Source: a virus. From it: a DNA stretch of 23,998 nucleotides. Positions 1 to 6,299 of this stretch are shown here, one piece after another (the stretch's first letter is position 1; every line of letters begins with the position of its first letter). The position numbers were made by a program, and so were the translations under genes. The stretch is taken from positions 1 through 23,998 of IMG/VR virus record IMGVR_UViG_3300045996_000832. One strand, 5' to 3'. Below the pieces are notes generated by a model. It searched no databases. It had not been told where the DNA came from and worked only from the letters and a program-made list of their open reading frames with translations.

Positions 1-3
1 GTC

Positions 4-816
4 CTATAGGTTGCTAGATTGTTGCATTTTGACAAGACCCCTGCCCTGTGGAAATGTTTCATTCGCAACATTATTCCATGCGTGCAATATATTATCAGAC
101 TTCCTCAAATTGCATTGCCTGCAAGAACACTGTGTATTCGCGTATGAATGCGCGCCACCCTTAGATATCGGCATGATGTGGTCCAACTCAGGTGCGTTGT
201 CGTCATGACTGCCGCGCTTATCCCGTGGAGTTGGTATGCCACACATGCGACAGTGCCACTCATCTCGCTCAAATACTACGAACGGATCAACCTTCTCAAT
301 AGTTGCCTTCCGAACCTTAGCCTTCCGCTCGGAGTTCAGTATACGCCGTTGAGATGCTGCTACTACATCTCGACATTCGAAGGAGCAATATTGCATTGGC
401 ATACCACCAGTGCTCCTTGCCTCATACTCAGCATCGCAAAGCCGGCATCTCTTCATTCTTATCGGCTTCTCTACCTTTGGAGCCACAGGAAGACATGCTT
501 TGCCGCAGTACTTGGAATTGGAACTACGCGACACCATCGGCATATTGCATGTTAGGCACTGTGCTGTGTATATCCTACTGAACGGCCCAGGCTTACTATC
601 CTTGATGTGCTGCGACTTGCAATCCCAACTACAGAACAGGCCGCGCTTGTGCTCGTGGCCTTTGTCCTTAGCTGCTGGGTGGTAGTTGTACCCTGTGCCA
701 CACTGTAAGCAGTTGCGAGGATAGCTACCCTTGACGAAGGCTCGCTGCCTATCCTCATCCGTTACTAAGTGCGGCTTCTTAGGCTCTGGCCTTACCTTCC
801 GTTGATACGCTGCCAT
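4..816 (-). CDS. HNH homing endonuclease with N-terminal zinc ribbons
   Basis: A 270-residue protein that reads as a free-standing HNH nuclease. The N-terminal two thirds carries three Cys pairs of zinc-ribbon type: CLQC with FCSWDC, CLTC with YCGKAC, and CRLC with YCSFEC. The C-terminal part is the nuclease: FERDEWHCRMCG, then ELDHIMPISKGG, the spacer Asn in YANTQC, and CRQCNLRKSD, giving the H-N-H core plus a CxxC pair on each side. Several zinc modules ahead of an HNH domain are common in phage homing nucleases, where they help DNA binding. The start follows AAGGGT about five bases upstream. The stop lies three bases from the window edge. The target is unknown; a packaging-associated HNH is less likely because of the zinc-finger array. 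Confidence 0.85.
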   Translation of the reverse strand: MAAYQRKVRPEPKKPHLVTDEDRQRAFVKGSYPRNCLQCGTGYNYHPAAKDKGHEHKRGLFCSWDCKSQHIKDSKPGPFSRIYTAQCLTCNMPMVSRSSNSKYCGKACLPVAPKVEKPIRMKRCRLCDAEYEARSTGGMPMQYCSFECRDVVAASQRRILNSERKAKVRKATIEKVDPFVVFERDEWHCRMCGIPTPRDKRGSHDDNAPELDHIMPISKGGAHSYANTQCSCRQCNLRKSDNILHAWNNVANETFPQGRGLVKMQQSSNL

Positions 817-826
817 CGCTTACCCT

Positions 827-1024
827 TCAACAATCAATGAATCGCCATCCTTCGCAGTCCTCTAGGTCGATCCACCTACCGCGATAGGTTACCACGCCCC
901 AAGTTCCGCCGCCTTCATCTGTAATATGCACAGGGTAAGGGACATTGGCTAGCTCTCCTGTCATTGACCCGCCACCGAAGTGGAACTCAATCATGCGGCC
1001 GTTGCTCTCTTGGCTCAGTTCCAT
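827..1024 (-). CDS. Small hypothetical phage protein, 65 aa
   Basis: An acidic 65-residue protein with no family that I recognise. It contains a Gly-rich turn (FHFGGGSM), a short GGGTWGVVTYRGRWIDL strand-like segment and a C-terminal WRFIDC. It overlaps the end of the upstream membrane-protein gene by ten bases in another frame, as expected for translationally coupled phage genes, with a GAGTGAG stretch just before the ATG as a weak ribosome site. Coding is supported by the tight packing and the absence of a better frame. The function is unknown. Confidence 0.6.
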   Translation of the reverse strand: MELSQESNGRMIEFHFGGGSMTGELANVPYPVHITDEGGGTWGVVTYRGRWIDLEDCEGWRFIDC

Positions 1025-1398
1025 GGCTCACTCGGCTCATGATGCGGGCGGTTGTCGTCACGACGGCGCAGGGGCTCAGTCGGCGGCGCGTTCGTTACAT
1101 GCAGGCCACTCACCACGTCGATCCTTATCCCAGCCTCCAGCACGATCACCTTGACGCCTTGGCCTACCTGATACTCGATGCTCTGCTTGATGGCCTGGCG
1201 CTGCTCCATGTTCAGGATTGCGTCATAGCTCACGGTGACGATGGACCCTGGCGGCAGGTTGCGCAGGTCGTCGCGTACCTCGACGCGCGGCAGGTCAGGT
1301 ACATCGGGGGCGATCTTTCGTGCAGCCCTGATGCTGGCAACGAATAGGCCAATGCCTAATGCGCAGATGAGTAGGCCGATTACGGTTAGCTCATTCAT
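1015..1398 (-). CDS. Single-pass membrane protein, unknown function
   Basis: A 127-residue protein. The first 25 residues form a strong hydrophobic segment (VIGLLICALGIGLFVASI) followed by positive residues (RAARK), so an N-out or uncleaved-anchor membrane protein is likely, with a soluble domain of about 100 residues. The soluble part alternates charged and hydrophobic residues (VRDDLRNLPPGSIVTVSYDAIL and VKVIVLEAGIRIDVVSG) and ends in a Pro- and charge-rich tail. The ATG overlaps the stop of the gene before it as ATGA, so the two are coupled. I do not recognise the family. Confidence 0.65.
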   Translation of the reverse strand: MNELTVIGLLICALGIGLFVASIRAARKIAPDVPDLPRVEVRDDLRNLPPGSIVTVSYDAILNMEQRQAIKQSIEYQVGQGVKVIVLEAGIRIDVVSGLHVTNAPPTEPLRRRDDNRPHHEPSEPWN

Positions 1399-1862
1399 GG
1401 AGCATCACTCCCACTCAACTGACTGTCCAGCTCTTGAGCCTTAGCAATGACATAGTTGCGACGGCTACCGTACTTGCTGCGGGCAGGGGCGTCGAGGTTG
1501 TTGTACTCCTGCTCCAGGTTCTCGATGCAAGTGACCTTGGCGGGTTCTACTGCCGACTCCTTCCAGTACGTAAGGTTGCGGGCGACTTCCTCATAGGTGA
1601 TTTCAGGAAGGGCGAGAGGCCGCGGCTCAACACCGTAATGCTCGCAGATTTGCTCGACGGTCGGTGCGCGCAACTGCTGTGCGCGGTTGACGATGCCGGC
1701 CACGTCTTCGAGGGTAAGCGCTACCTTAAGCGTAACGTCGAACGTGCCGCCTGCTGAAAAGGAACTACCCAATAGCATCTGCTCGGGAGGGATGCCGAAG
1801 TAGGAGAAGGCCGCGCTCAGGAGGTCAGCATGAGTGCTGTAGGTGGATGCTGGGAGAGTCAT
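1395..1862 (-). CDS. Hypothetical phage protein, 155 aa
   Basis: A 155-residue soluble protein with no recognised domain. The N-terminal half is mixed alpha/beta and contains TFDVTLKVALTLEDVAGIVNRAQQL. The C-terminal half is helical and charged (LEQEYNNLDAPARSKYGSRR, given only in part). It sits in a chain of overlapping genes: its start overlaps the stop of the 53-residue gene before it by ATGA, and its own stop overlaps the next ATG in the same way. This makes a four-gene coupled string from 2020 down to 827. The role is unknown. Confidence 0.65.
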   Translation of the reverse strand: MTLPASTYSTHADLLSAAFSYFGIPPEQMLLGSSFSAGGTFDVTLKVALTLEDVAGIVNRAQQLRAPTVEQICEHYGVEPRPLALPEITYEEVARNLTYWKESAVEPAKVTCIENLEQEYNNLDAPARSKYGSRRNYVIAKAQELDSQLSGSDAP

Positions 1863-2020
1863 GCTGTCACCTCTTCCGAAAGCTTCTGCAGATAGTCGTA
1901 CTCTTCTTCAGTCAGACCGCTGTTCCCTGCAACATGGTGTGCATGCCCAAGCGTATCGCAATCATACTCGTTGATAACGACCAGCCTGATGTACTTCTTC
2001 AGCAGTTCTTCGTAGTTCAT
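1859..2020 (-). CDS. Small acidic hypothetical protein, 53 aa
   Basis: The reading frame is open further upstream, but that part runs through the tRNA-like sequence. I place the start at the ATG ending at 2020, preceded by AAGGA at 9 bases. The resulting 53 residues are rich in Glu and Tyr (MNYEELLKKYIRLVVINEYD and LTEEEYDYLQKLSEEV), probably two helices around a HAHH turn. No family is recognised. It is the first gene of the coupled string after the tRNA-like element. Confidence 0.6.
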   Translation of the reverse strand: MNYEELLKKYIRLVVINEYDCDTLGHAHHVAGNSGLTEEEYDYLQKLSEEVTA

Positions 2021-2100
2021 ATGGGTTCCTTGGGAGGGAGGATTGCCGCATACGGTGCGGCGCCGGTAAATTTGAAGTGGTGGCCGGTGCTGATCTCCGG

Positions 2101-2170
2101 CTTTGACGGCTGGACTCGAACCAGCATCTCCCGCTTTCGGCGGTGCGCTTACCCATATCGCTACGTCATC
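2101..2170 (-). tRNA. Degenerate tRNA-like gene (shortened anticodon arm)
   Basis: The minus strand reads as a tRNA in most parts. The T arm is complete (GCTGG, loop TTCGAGT, CCAGC). The D arm has TAGCG, ATATGGGTAA and GCGC with the expected T8 and A9. The variable loop is GAGAT. The acceptor arm keeps only five pairs (TGACG with CGTCA), with the two terminal pairs mismatched and no encoded CCA. The anticodon arm is abnormal: CCGC, a five-base loop CGAAA and GCGG, instead of a five-pair stem with a seven-base loop and U33. GAA lies in the loop, which would be Phe in a normal tRNA, but I do not assign an identity. It is most likely a decayed tRNA or a tRNA mimic. Confidence 0.45.
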
Positions 2171-2261
2171 AGGCATCAATTCCGCGGGCGATCAACTCCG
2201 CTACTTTCTCCACCCTTCGCGCATCAGCCTGCGCATTCACCACACAGAAGCCCACTTCCAT
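2169..2261 (-). CDS. Possible 30-aa ORF ahead of the tRNA-like gene
   Basis: A short ORF of 30 residues (begins MEVGFCVVNAQADARRVEKV) with helical, coding-like composition. Its ATG shares the TGATG overlap with the stop of the 41-residue ORF upstream, so it could be translationally coupled. Its stop overlaps the 5' end of the tRNA-like gene. There is no clear ribosome site of its own. Length and lack of a known family make this a weak call. Confidence 0.3.
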   Translation of the reverse strand: MEVGFCVVNAQADARRVEKVAELIARGIDA

Positions 2262-2307
2262 CAACCGCACACGTGGAACGTGATTGTCAGGCTTAGGCTT
2301 CTGTGTG
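2241..2307. repeat. 12-bp perfect inverted repeat with 43-base loop
   Basis: CACACAGAAGCC at 2241-2252 is exactly complementary to GGCTTCTGTGTG at 2296-2307. A second hairpin, GACTGG-TTAAG-CCAGTC, follows at 2310-2326. Neither is followed by a T tract on either strand, so a simple terminator is unlikely. The repeat overlaps the two weak small ORFs in this otherwise gene-poor stretch (2171-2411). Confidence 0.55.
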
Positions 2308-2386
2308 ACGACTGGTTAAGCCAGTCAGGCTGCGGCTCTAATTTCCTCCGCCCGCCAACGCAGTTAAGGATTGCGTCTCCGTTCAT
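2261..2386 (-). CDS. Possible 41-aa ORF, unknown
   Basis: An ATG ORF of 41 residues preceded by AGGTG six bases upstream. The product begins MNGDAILNCVGGRRKLEPQP and has no recognisable family. It fills the gap between the remnant C-terminus near 2412 and the 30-residue ORF. A decayed gene or chance ORF is about as likely as a real gene. Confidence 0.3.
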   Translation of the reverse strand: MNGDAILNCVGGRRKLEPQPDWLNQSSHRSLSLTITFHVCG

Positions 2387-2411
2387 CCCGAACACCTACA
2401 GTGTAGCATTT

Positions 2412-2483
2412 TCACTCTGTAATCGGCCATCCATCAGGGCCAATTTTGGGCCTTGGGGCGTTCTTTTTCTTGCCCTGCTCACT
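2412..2483 (-). pseudogene. Second, orphan copy of the C-terminus of the HNH gene at 3234-3557
   Basis: Read on the minus strand, 2483-2412 encodes SEQGKKKNAPRPKIGPDGWP followed by ITE and a stop. The last residues of the HNH gene at 3234-3557 are EEQGKKKRPPLPRIGPDGWP then IE and a stop. The two match over more than 20 residues but differ at many third positions, so they are diverged homologues and not a recent duplication. The homing endonuclease gene lies exactly between the two copies. The orphan copy has no start of its own in frame and is probably not translated. Confidence 0.7.
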
Positions 2484-3183
2484 TCTCCGGCTTCGGCCCA
2501 AATTTCCCTCTAGGCTCGCTCAGCGCCTTCTCTAGCGGCCACCCTTTTTTTATCCTTGCAACAAGCGCAGGCCTACTGATTCCTATCAGTTCAGCCCACC
2601 CGTTGATCGTATGAATCTCTCCATTCATCTCGATCCCACTCTTTGCGGCCCTCCTAGCTTTTTTCATCTCCATCCCACGCCCCGTATTGCACTTGCAACA
2701 ACTTGCGGCAAGATTCGAAAGACTATTGTCTTTCTTGTCTTCGTTTAAGTGATCAATATGTAGGTTGTCCCAAGTAACTTCCTTGCCGCACCATTTGCAA
2801 GCGAAGGGGCCTTCCCCATAAGCATCGTAATAAACCATGCGATGGACATATGCACGACTCCCGCCAACTGCCATTGGATGGCCCTTAGCTCTCCTTAACA
2901 TATACCCAGCGGAATGCTCGACATCTTCTGGATTTCCCAATCCAGTCAATTCGGTAGATCCGTTACGACGCTTTCTGTAGTAATGAACCTCACAAAGACC
3001 AAGCCCAGTTCGATTAGCCATTCTTGTGCAGCCGTCAACTGTGCATGGCTTATATTGATTCTTCTTGGCCTCAGCAGTCTTTTTTGCAAGAGCCACCTTG
3101 CAAGATTGGCCGCAAGTCTTTAACTGCCTACCCCTTCCTTGTCTTATGGGGATACCTGTGCCGCAGATCACGCATTCGTTCAT
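2479..3183 (-). CDS. Free-standing HNH homing endonuclease
   Basis: 234 residues. The N-terminus has two zinc-type motifs (CVICG with TCGQSC, and CTVDGC with LCEVHYYRKRRNG). A central part follows (RAYVHRMVYYDAYGEGPFAC), running into the HNH fold: CKWCG, LHIDHLNEDKKDN, Asn in SLSNL, and CCKCNTGRG. The C-terminal 45 residues look like a helix-turn-helix (GWAELIGISRPALVARIKKG), typical of the DNA-recognition tails of phage HNH nucleases. A consensus AAAGGAGG ribosome site precedes the ATG, and a candidate promoter lies just upstream. It is bracketed by two diverged copies of its neighbour's C-terminus, which is the best evidence that it is mobile. Confidence 0.88.
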   Translation of the reverse strand: MNECVICGTGIPIRQGRGRQLKTCGQSCKVALAKKTAEAKKNQYKPCTVDGCTRMANRTGLGLCEVHYYRKRRNGSTELTGLGNPEDVEHSAGYMLRRAKGHPMAVGGSRAYVHRMVYYDAYGEGPFACKWCGKEVTWDNLHIDHLNEDKKDNSLSNLAASCCKCNTGRGMEMKKARRAAKSGIEMNGEIHTINGWAELIGISRPALVARIKKGWPLEKALSEPRGKFGPKPEK

Positions 3184-3201
3184 GTGCCACCTCCTTTACT
3201 G

Positions 3202-3231
3202 ATTATGGCACATGGCACGGATATTTTGTAA
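3202..3231 (-). promoter_or_regulatory. Candidate sigma70-type promoter for the homing endonuclease
   Basis: On the minus strand TTACAA (3231-3226) and CATAAT (3207-3202) are separated by 18 bases, about 20 bases ahead of the start of the endonuclease gene. The -35 element abuts the stop codon of the upstream HNH gene. Assigned by consensus only. Confidence 0.4.
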
Positions 3232-3233
3232 GT

Positions 3234-3557
3234 TTATTCAATGGGCCAGCCATCCGGCCCGATACGTGGAAGTGGTGGCCGCTTCTTCTTACCTTGCTCC
3301 TCTTCGGTCTTGATCTTGTGGGCTTCACTCGATACGGCTTGCAGGTTAGTAAGCGCATCAATCTGCGCATCAGTCCAGCCTCGCCGCTTTCCCTCGGCCT
3401 TGCTCACAATGTGGTCGACCTCGGTTGCGCGAACGATCAAGCCTTTCTTTAGGCTGATCTGGCATAAGCCTTTATCACGCTCCATGACTATCTTGCGCAG
3501 CTTAGTCCACGCTGAGCCGTAGCCCCTGCTCTGACGCGATTCCTTAGACCATGCCAT
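3234..3557 (-). CDS. HNH endonuclease, packaging-associated type
   Basis: 107 residues with the compact HNH arrangement seen in proteins encoded next to phage terminases: RGYGSAWTKLRKIVMERDKG and LCQISLKKG, then ATEVDHIVSKAEG, and the final Asn in LTNLQAVSSEAHKIKTEEEQGKK (shown in part). Unlike the other HNH proteins here it has no zinc-finger array, and it ends in a basic, Pro-rich tail. I chose the ATG ending at 3557 because GGAGGATG lies just upstream; the longer frame runs through a terminator. The packaging role is family knowledge; no terminase is visible in the window, though one could lie to the left. Confidence 0.75.
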   Translation of the reverse strand: MAWSKESRQSRGYGSAWTKLRKIVMERDKGLCQISLKKGLIVRATEVDHIVSKAEGKRRGWTDAQIDALTNLQAVSSEAHKIKTEEEQGKKKRPPLPRIGPDGWPIE

Positions 3558-3569
3558 TGCATCCTCCAC

Positions 3570-3594
3570 AAAAAGAACCCCGCAGGAGCGGGGC
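3570..3594 (-). terminator. Rho-independent terminator
   Basis: On the minus strand CCCCGC-TCCT-GCGGGG forms a six-pair GC stem with a four-base loop followed by TTCTTTTT. It ends the leftward operon after the gene at 3630-3962. The T tract stops only two to three bases before the ribosome site of the HNH gene (GGAGGATG), so that gene needs either read-through or initiation very close by. Confidence 0.8.
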
Positions 3595-3629
3595 AAATGT
3601 GCGTAGTTCACTCACTGGAGGAGTGGTGA

Positions 3630-3962
3630 TCATCGTACCATAGCCTCGCCAATTTCCGCAGCAATCGTGACGATCGCCAATCTATTAATAGCCATGCGGT
3701 CGTGATCTGCGTAAGCGATCTCGACTACCCTTGTCATCGGGCCGCAGATGACTCTTACACGGCGCTCGTCCATGTCGACCATGAGGTGGAGCGCATCGGC
3801 CAGGCGGAACGCGTCGCCGTCGTCACCCCCGGGGTTCCACGGACTTGGGTACTCTTTCCCCGCCGGATCCGGCACCAGCAGCGCCGCGCCGAACGACGCA
3901 GGGCCCTCGTGGGTAATGCCAGCCGCCTTCGCCGCCATCTCCAGCATGCGCCGCGTGATCAT
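3630..3962 (-). CDS. Conserved-type small phage protein, 110 aa
   Basis: 110 residues starting at the ATG ending at 3962, with TAGGGG seven bases upstream and an ATGA overlap with the preceding 58-residue gene. The pattern is one that recurs in phage accessory regions: an N-terminal helix MLEMAAKAAGI, a WNPGGDDGDAFRLADALHL segment, then a basic beta strand (RRVRVICG) and a C-terminal helix. I know it only as a family of unknown function. It is the last gene before the terminator. Confidence 0.7.
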   Translation of the reverse strand: MITRRMLEMAAKAAGITHEGPASFGAALLVPDPAGKEYPSPWNPGGDDGDAFRLADALHLMVDMDERRVRVICGPMTRVVEIAYADHDRMAINRLAIVTIAAEIGEAMVR

Positions 3963-4135
3963 GCTTTGTCCCCTACCCGCAGGCCGCCGCCCAAGGATGC
4001 GGCCACCTTGCGGCGCTTCTCTGCACATTCTTTCTCGTCCTCGATGATGCGCAGGCCGATCTTCGGGCTCACCAGGGACATCAGAGCCACCATCTGGAAA
4101 TATGCGAACAGAATGATACGGTTCTTGATTTGCAT
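3959..4135 (-). CDS. Small hypothetical protein with hydrophobic N-terminus, 58 aa
   Basis: A 58-residue ORF in the space between 3962 and 4184. The start is ATG with TAGGGTGA upstream, and the stop overlaps the next start as ATGA. The product begins MQIKNRIILFAYFQMVALMS, a hydrophobic helix, followed by an acidic and then a basic segment (IIEDEKECAEKRRKV). It may be an anchored or peripheral membrane protein. No family is recognised. Ribosome site, exact coupling and gap-filling support it. Confidence 0.6.
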   Translation of the reverse strand: MQIKNRIILFAYFQMVALMSLVSPKIGLRIIEDEKECAEKRRKVAASLGGGLRVGDKA

Positions 4136-4183
4136 TTTGTCACCCTAGCATTTGCGCGCCGCTCATCGCCGCGGCGCTTGGCG

Positions 4184-4732
4184 TTATTCTATCGCTGCGC
4201 GCACTGGTGCAACTGAATAGTCGCGGCCCGATCCCTCGCACCAGTTGCATACGCCATCATGGGCGTCTGACGCTTTCCCGGTCCCCTTGCACATTTCGCA
4301 TTCGGGCCAAGGTTTGGAAGCTGCGCTCACTGGTGCGCCCGCCCGCGCCTGGCGGCGGCTGGTGATGGCTTCGAGTGCGGCTTCGCTGTCGGCAAGCGCC
4401 TGCTGCATTTCCGGCGTCACGCGCGGCACGGCGCTCACTGGTGCGGTAGCGGCGCGCAGCCCTTCCCACTGGTCTTTGTAGCCCTCGGCCATCTCCTGCC
4501 AGTAGGCCACGGCAGCGGCGGTGTGCCGGTTGATGTGGTCGATGATGGCATCGTATGCGTAGGCCACGCCGGCGCGCTCTGCACGGAACGCGCTGTGGTA
4601 TTTCCCGCCCCACGCCATCACCAGATTGCGAAACTCTTCGCTGTCAATCGTTCCCGCAGCTACAGCGTCTCGGCACGGGCATCCTTGGCCGGTGAGGCAG
4701 GCTTGCCCGTTGGTGCATTTTTTGATGTTCAC
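4184..4732 (-). CDS. Phage protein with DnaJ-type zinc finger
   Basis: 182 residues. The N-terminus has a Cys cluster (CTNGQACLTGQGCPC). The middle is helical (YAYDAIIDHINRHTAAAVAY) and then Ala-rich and low complexity. The C-terminus has two DnaJ-like CxxCxGxG repeats, CEMCKGTGKAS and CNWCEGSGRD, expected to bind one zinc. There is no J domain, so this is not a chaperone; isolated CxxCxGxG modules are frequent in small phage accessory proteins. The ribosome site is weak (GGAAAG at a distance). Function unknown. Confidence 0.7.
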   Translation of the reverse strand: MNIKKCTNGQACLTGQGCPCRDAVAAGTIDSEEFRNLVMAWGGKYHSAFRAERAGVAYAYDAIIDHINRHTAAAVAYWQEMAEGYKDQWEGLRAATAPVSAVPRVTPEMQQALADSEAALEAITSRRQARAGAPVSAASKPWPECEMCKGTGKASDAHDGVCNWCEGSGRDYSVAPVRAAIE

Positions 4733-4767
4733 GGTGTTCTTTCCCTTCGGTGGTTATGCCGCACGGA

Positions 4768-4986
4768 TTACGAGCGGCCTTTCTTCTTGCGCAGCCAGGG
4801 TTGCGGGTTCTGCCAGGGTGGCGGAGGTGGCGGCAATTCGATCTGCCCCAACTCGATCACCGGCAGTTCAATCACAGGCAGGAGCGGCGGCGCCGTCCGA
4901 ACCACACGCACGCCGAGATCCGCCAGCTTCCGCTCGGTTTCGGACGACACAAGCATGTCGTCGCCCACGATCAGCACGTCAACCAC
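4768..4986 (-). CDS. Small protein with Pro-rich tail, GTG start, 72 aa
   Basis: I place the start at the GTG ending at 4986, which overlaps the stop of the preceding gene and has AAGGGG about nine bases upstream. The ATG frame further upstream runs antisense-like through another gene. The product begins MVDVLIVGDDMLVSSETERK, a short alpha/beta unit, followed by a repeated LPVIELPVIELG segment, six consecutive prolines and a basic end (WLRKKKGRS). Such tails often bind SH3-like or structural partners, but no partner is evident. Function unknown. Confidence 0.5.
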   Translation of the reverse strand: MVDVLIVGDDMLVSSETERKLADLGVRVVRTAPPLLPVIELPVIELGQIELPPPPPPWQNPQPWLRKKKGRS

Positions 4987-5320
4987 GCTCGCCCGCCCCT
5001 TTCCGGTCCACGCCCTGAGAGGCAGCCGCACGGATCGCGGCAGCGCATTCCTTCGGCCCGCTCGTGGAATCTTCGCCATCGCCGAACCGCCAGTTGTAAT
5101 GCTTGTCGTCGCAGATCGCCGCAGCTTCTTCCAAAGCATCGGCACGGGCTTGCGCGGCGTGCTCGCGGATGGCCGGTGCCTTTTTGACCTTCACGCTGGC
5201 AAGGTGCTCGAACTCGTCGCGCAGCGCCGCGCGCACGGTCTTTTCGATGATGGCGGACGTTACAGGCTTGCCGTTGTGCTGCCAGTCGCCCTCGATGGTG
5301 ACGATGAATTGCGCTTTCAT
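4979..5320 (-). CDS. Small phage accessory protein, 113 aa
   Basis: 113 residues. The N-terminal half is an alpha/beta unit (MKAQFIVTIEGDW, SAIIEKTVRAALRDEFEHL). The C-terminal half has the recurring phage module ARADALEEAAAICDD followed by ECAAAIRAA, seen in many small early proteins of phages from proteobacteria, of unknown function. The ATG lies after AGGGAGG and overlaps the stop of the upstream gene by four bases. The two genes probably form one translational unit with the gene at 4768-4986. Confidence 0.7.
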   Translation of the reverse strand: MKAQFIVTIEGDWQHNGKPVTSAIIEKTVRAALRDEFEHLASVKVKKAPAIREHAAQARADALEEAAAICDDKHYNWRFGDGEDSTSGPKECAAAIRAAASQGVDRKGAGERG

Positions 5321-6288
5321 GCCTCGCCTCCCTTCACGCCCTGAGAGGCCAGAGCGGCGCGGGCCGCGTGCACAATGCAGTCCTCTTCGTGCGCGTGGTT
5401 GGTGTGTGCGCCAAATGCGTAGCAGAACGGGCAGCAGCCTTCATCGCACCATTCTGCAGAAACAATGGCTTCAGCGAACTTCGCATCCGCGTTCGTCACT
5501 GCCGAAGATGCGGATAGAGCGGCTTTCCAGGCCCACCACGCGATGTCGACCGTGTGGCGCACATAGCCTTCCTCATATCGCTGCACATCGTTGGAGAGCG
5601 TATAGTGCGTTTCGTTATCAATCACCATCTTCTCAAACAGAGCGCGGCGATTGTCTTTCAGCATCGGCGCCTCCTGCACGCCTGCCTGTTGCGCGGAGAG
5701 AGCGGCGCGGGCGTATTCCTTGACTGCCGCTTCGTGCGCCTGCGCCGACATTGCCGGGTATTCCTCGTACAGCGTGCGGGGCAGTTTCGGCAGGCGCGTC
5801 TTGACGCTCGGCGCCGGGTGCGCGGCTGCTGGTGCGGCTTCTTCGGCGGCAAGCGCTTTGCCGATCTCGATGCCGGCCATGTAGCCTTGGTGGTACGACG
5901 TGGTGTGTGCGTCGATTTTCTGCTTTGCCGTCGCCACTGGCTCGCTCGTCGCTGCCTGGGTGAGCGAGGCGGCGATCTCTTTCTCGAACGCACGCGCCAA
6001 TCGGGTAATGCATTTCGGGTCTTCGTCACCGTAGTCCTGTTCGGCCGCGATTTCCAGTATCCGCGCATCCGTCAGGCCGCTCGCCGTGCCTTGCGGGGCT
6101 GGGGTGAGCGAGGCGGGAGCGGCGGCGAGGTCGGCACGGACATAGCGCACGTCGTTGGCGTTGATATTGTCGGCGCACCACGTCAGTTCCCAGCCGCAGA
6201 CCTCCGCATAGTTGGGCAGCCAATCGACGCCGTGTTGCAGCCAGATTTCGGCGGGCCACGTCTTCAGTTTGTCGTTCAGGTCGGTCAT
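5317..6288 (-). CDS. Large mosaic phage accessory protein, 323 aa
   Basis: The start is the ATG ending at 6288 with GGAG five bases upstream, eight bases after the previous stop; the longer frame has no ribosome site. The protein is a mosaic of short modules common in phage ead/ea-type proteins: a DLNDKLKTW start with a Trp/Cys-rich stretch (WLPNYAEVCGWELTWCADN), a LTDARILEIAAEQD module, an Ala/Pro-rich linker, a VDIAWWAWKAALSA motif, and a C-terminal Cys/His cluster (CDEGCCPFCY, HTNHAHEEDC) that probably binds zinc. Function unknown. Confidence 0.7.
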   Translation of the reverse strand: MTDLNDKLKTWPAEIWLQHGVDWLPNYAEVCGWELTWCADNINANDVRYVRADLAAAPASLTPAPQGTASGLTDARILEIAAEQDYGDEDPKCITRLARAFEKEIAASLTQAATSEPVATAKQKIDAHTTSYHQGYMAGIEIGKALAAEEAAPAAAHPAPSVKTRLPKLPRTLYEEYPAMSAQAHEAAVKEYARAALSAQQAGVQEAPMLKDNRRALFEKMVIDNETHYTLSNDVQRYEEGYVRHTVDIAWWAWKAALSASSAVTNADAKFAEAIVSAEWCDEGCCPFCYAFGAHTNHAHEEDCIVHAARAALASQGVKGGEA

Positions 6289-6299
6289 GCTGGCTCCAT

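Noticed and set aside
2101-2170. Functional tRNA-Phe(GAA)
   Set aside because: The anticodon loop has five bases, U33 is absent and the acceptor stem has mismatches, so I call it degenerate.
2103-2513. 136-residue plus-strand ORF
   Set aside because: Begins in the tRNA-like sequence (typical tRNA antisense translation) and crosses the repeat structures.
4523-5344. 273-residue plus-strand ORF
   Set aside because: Antisense to well-supported genes with ribosome sites and overlaps.
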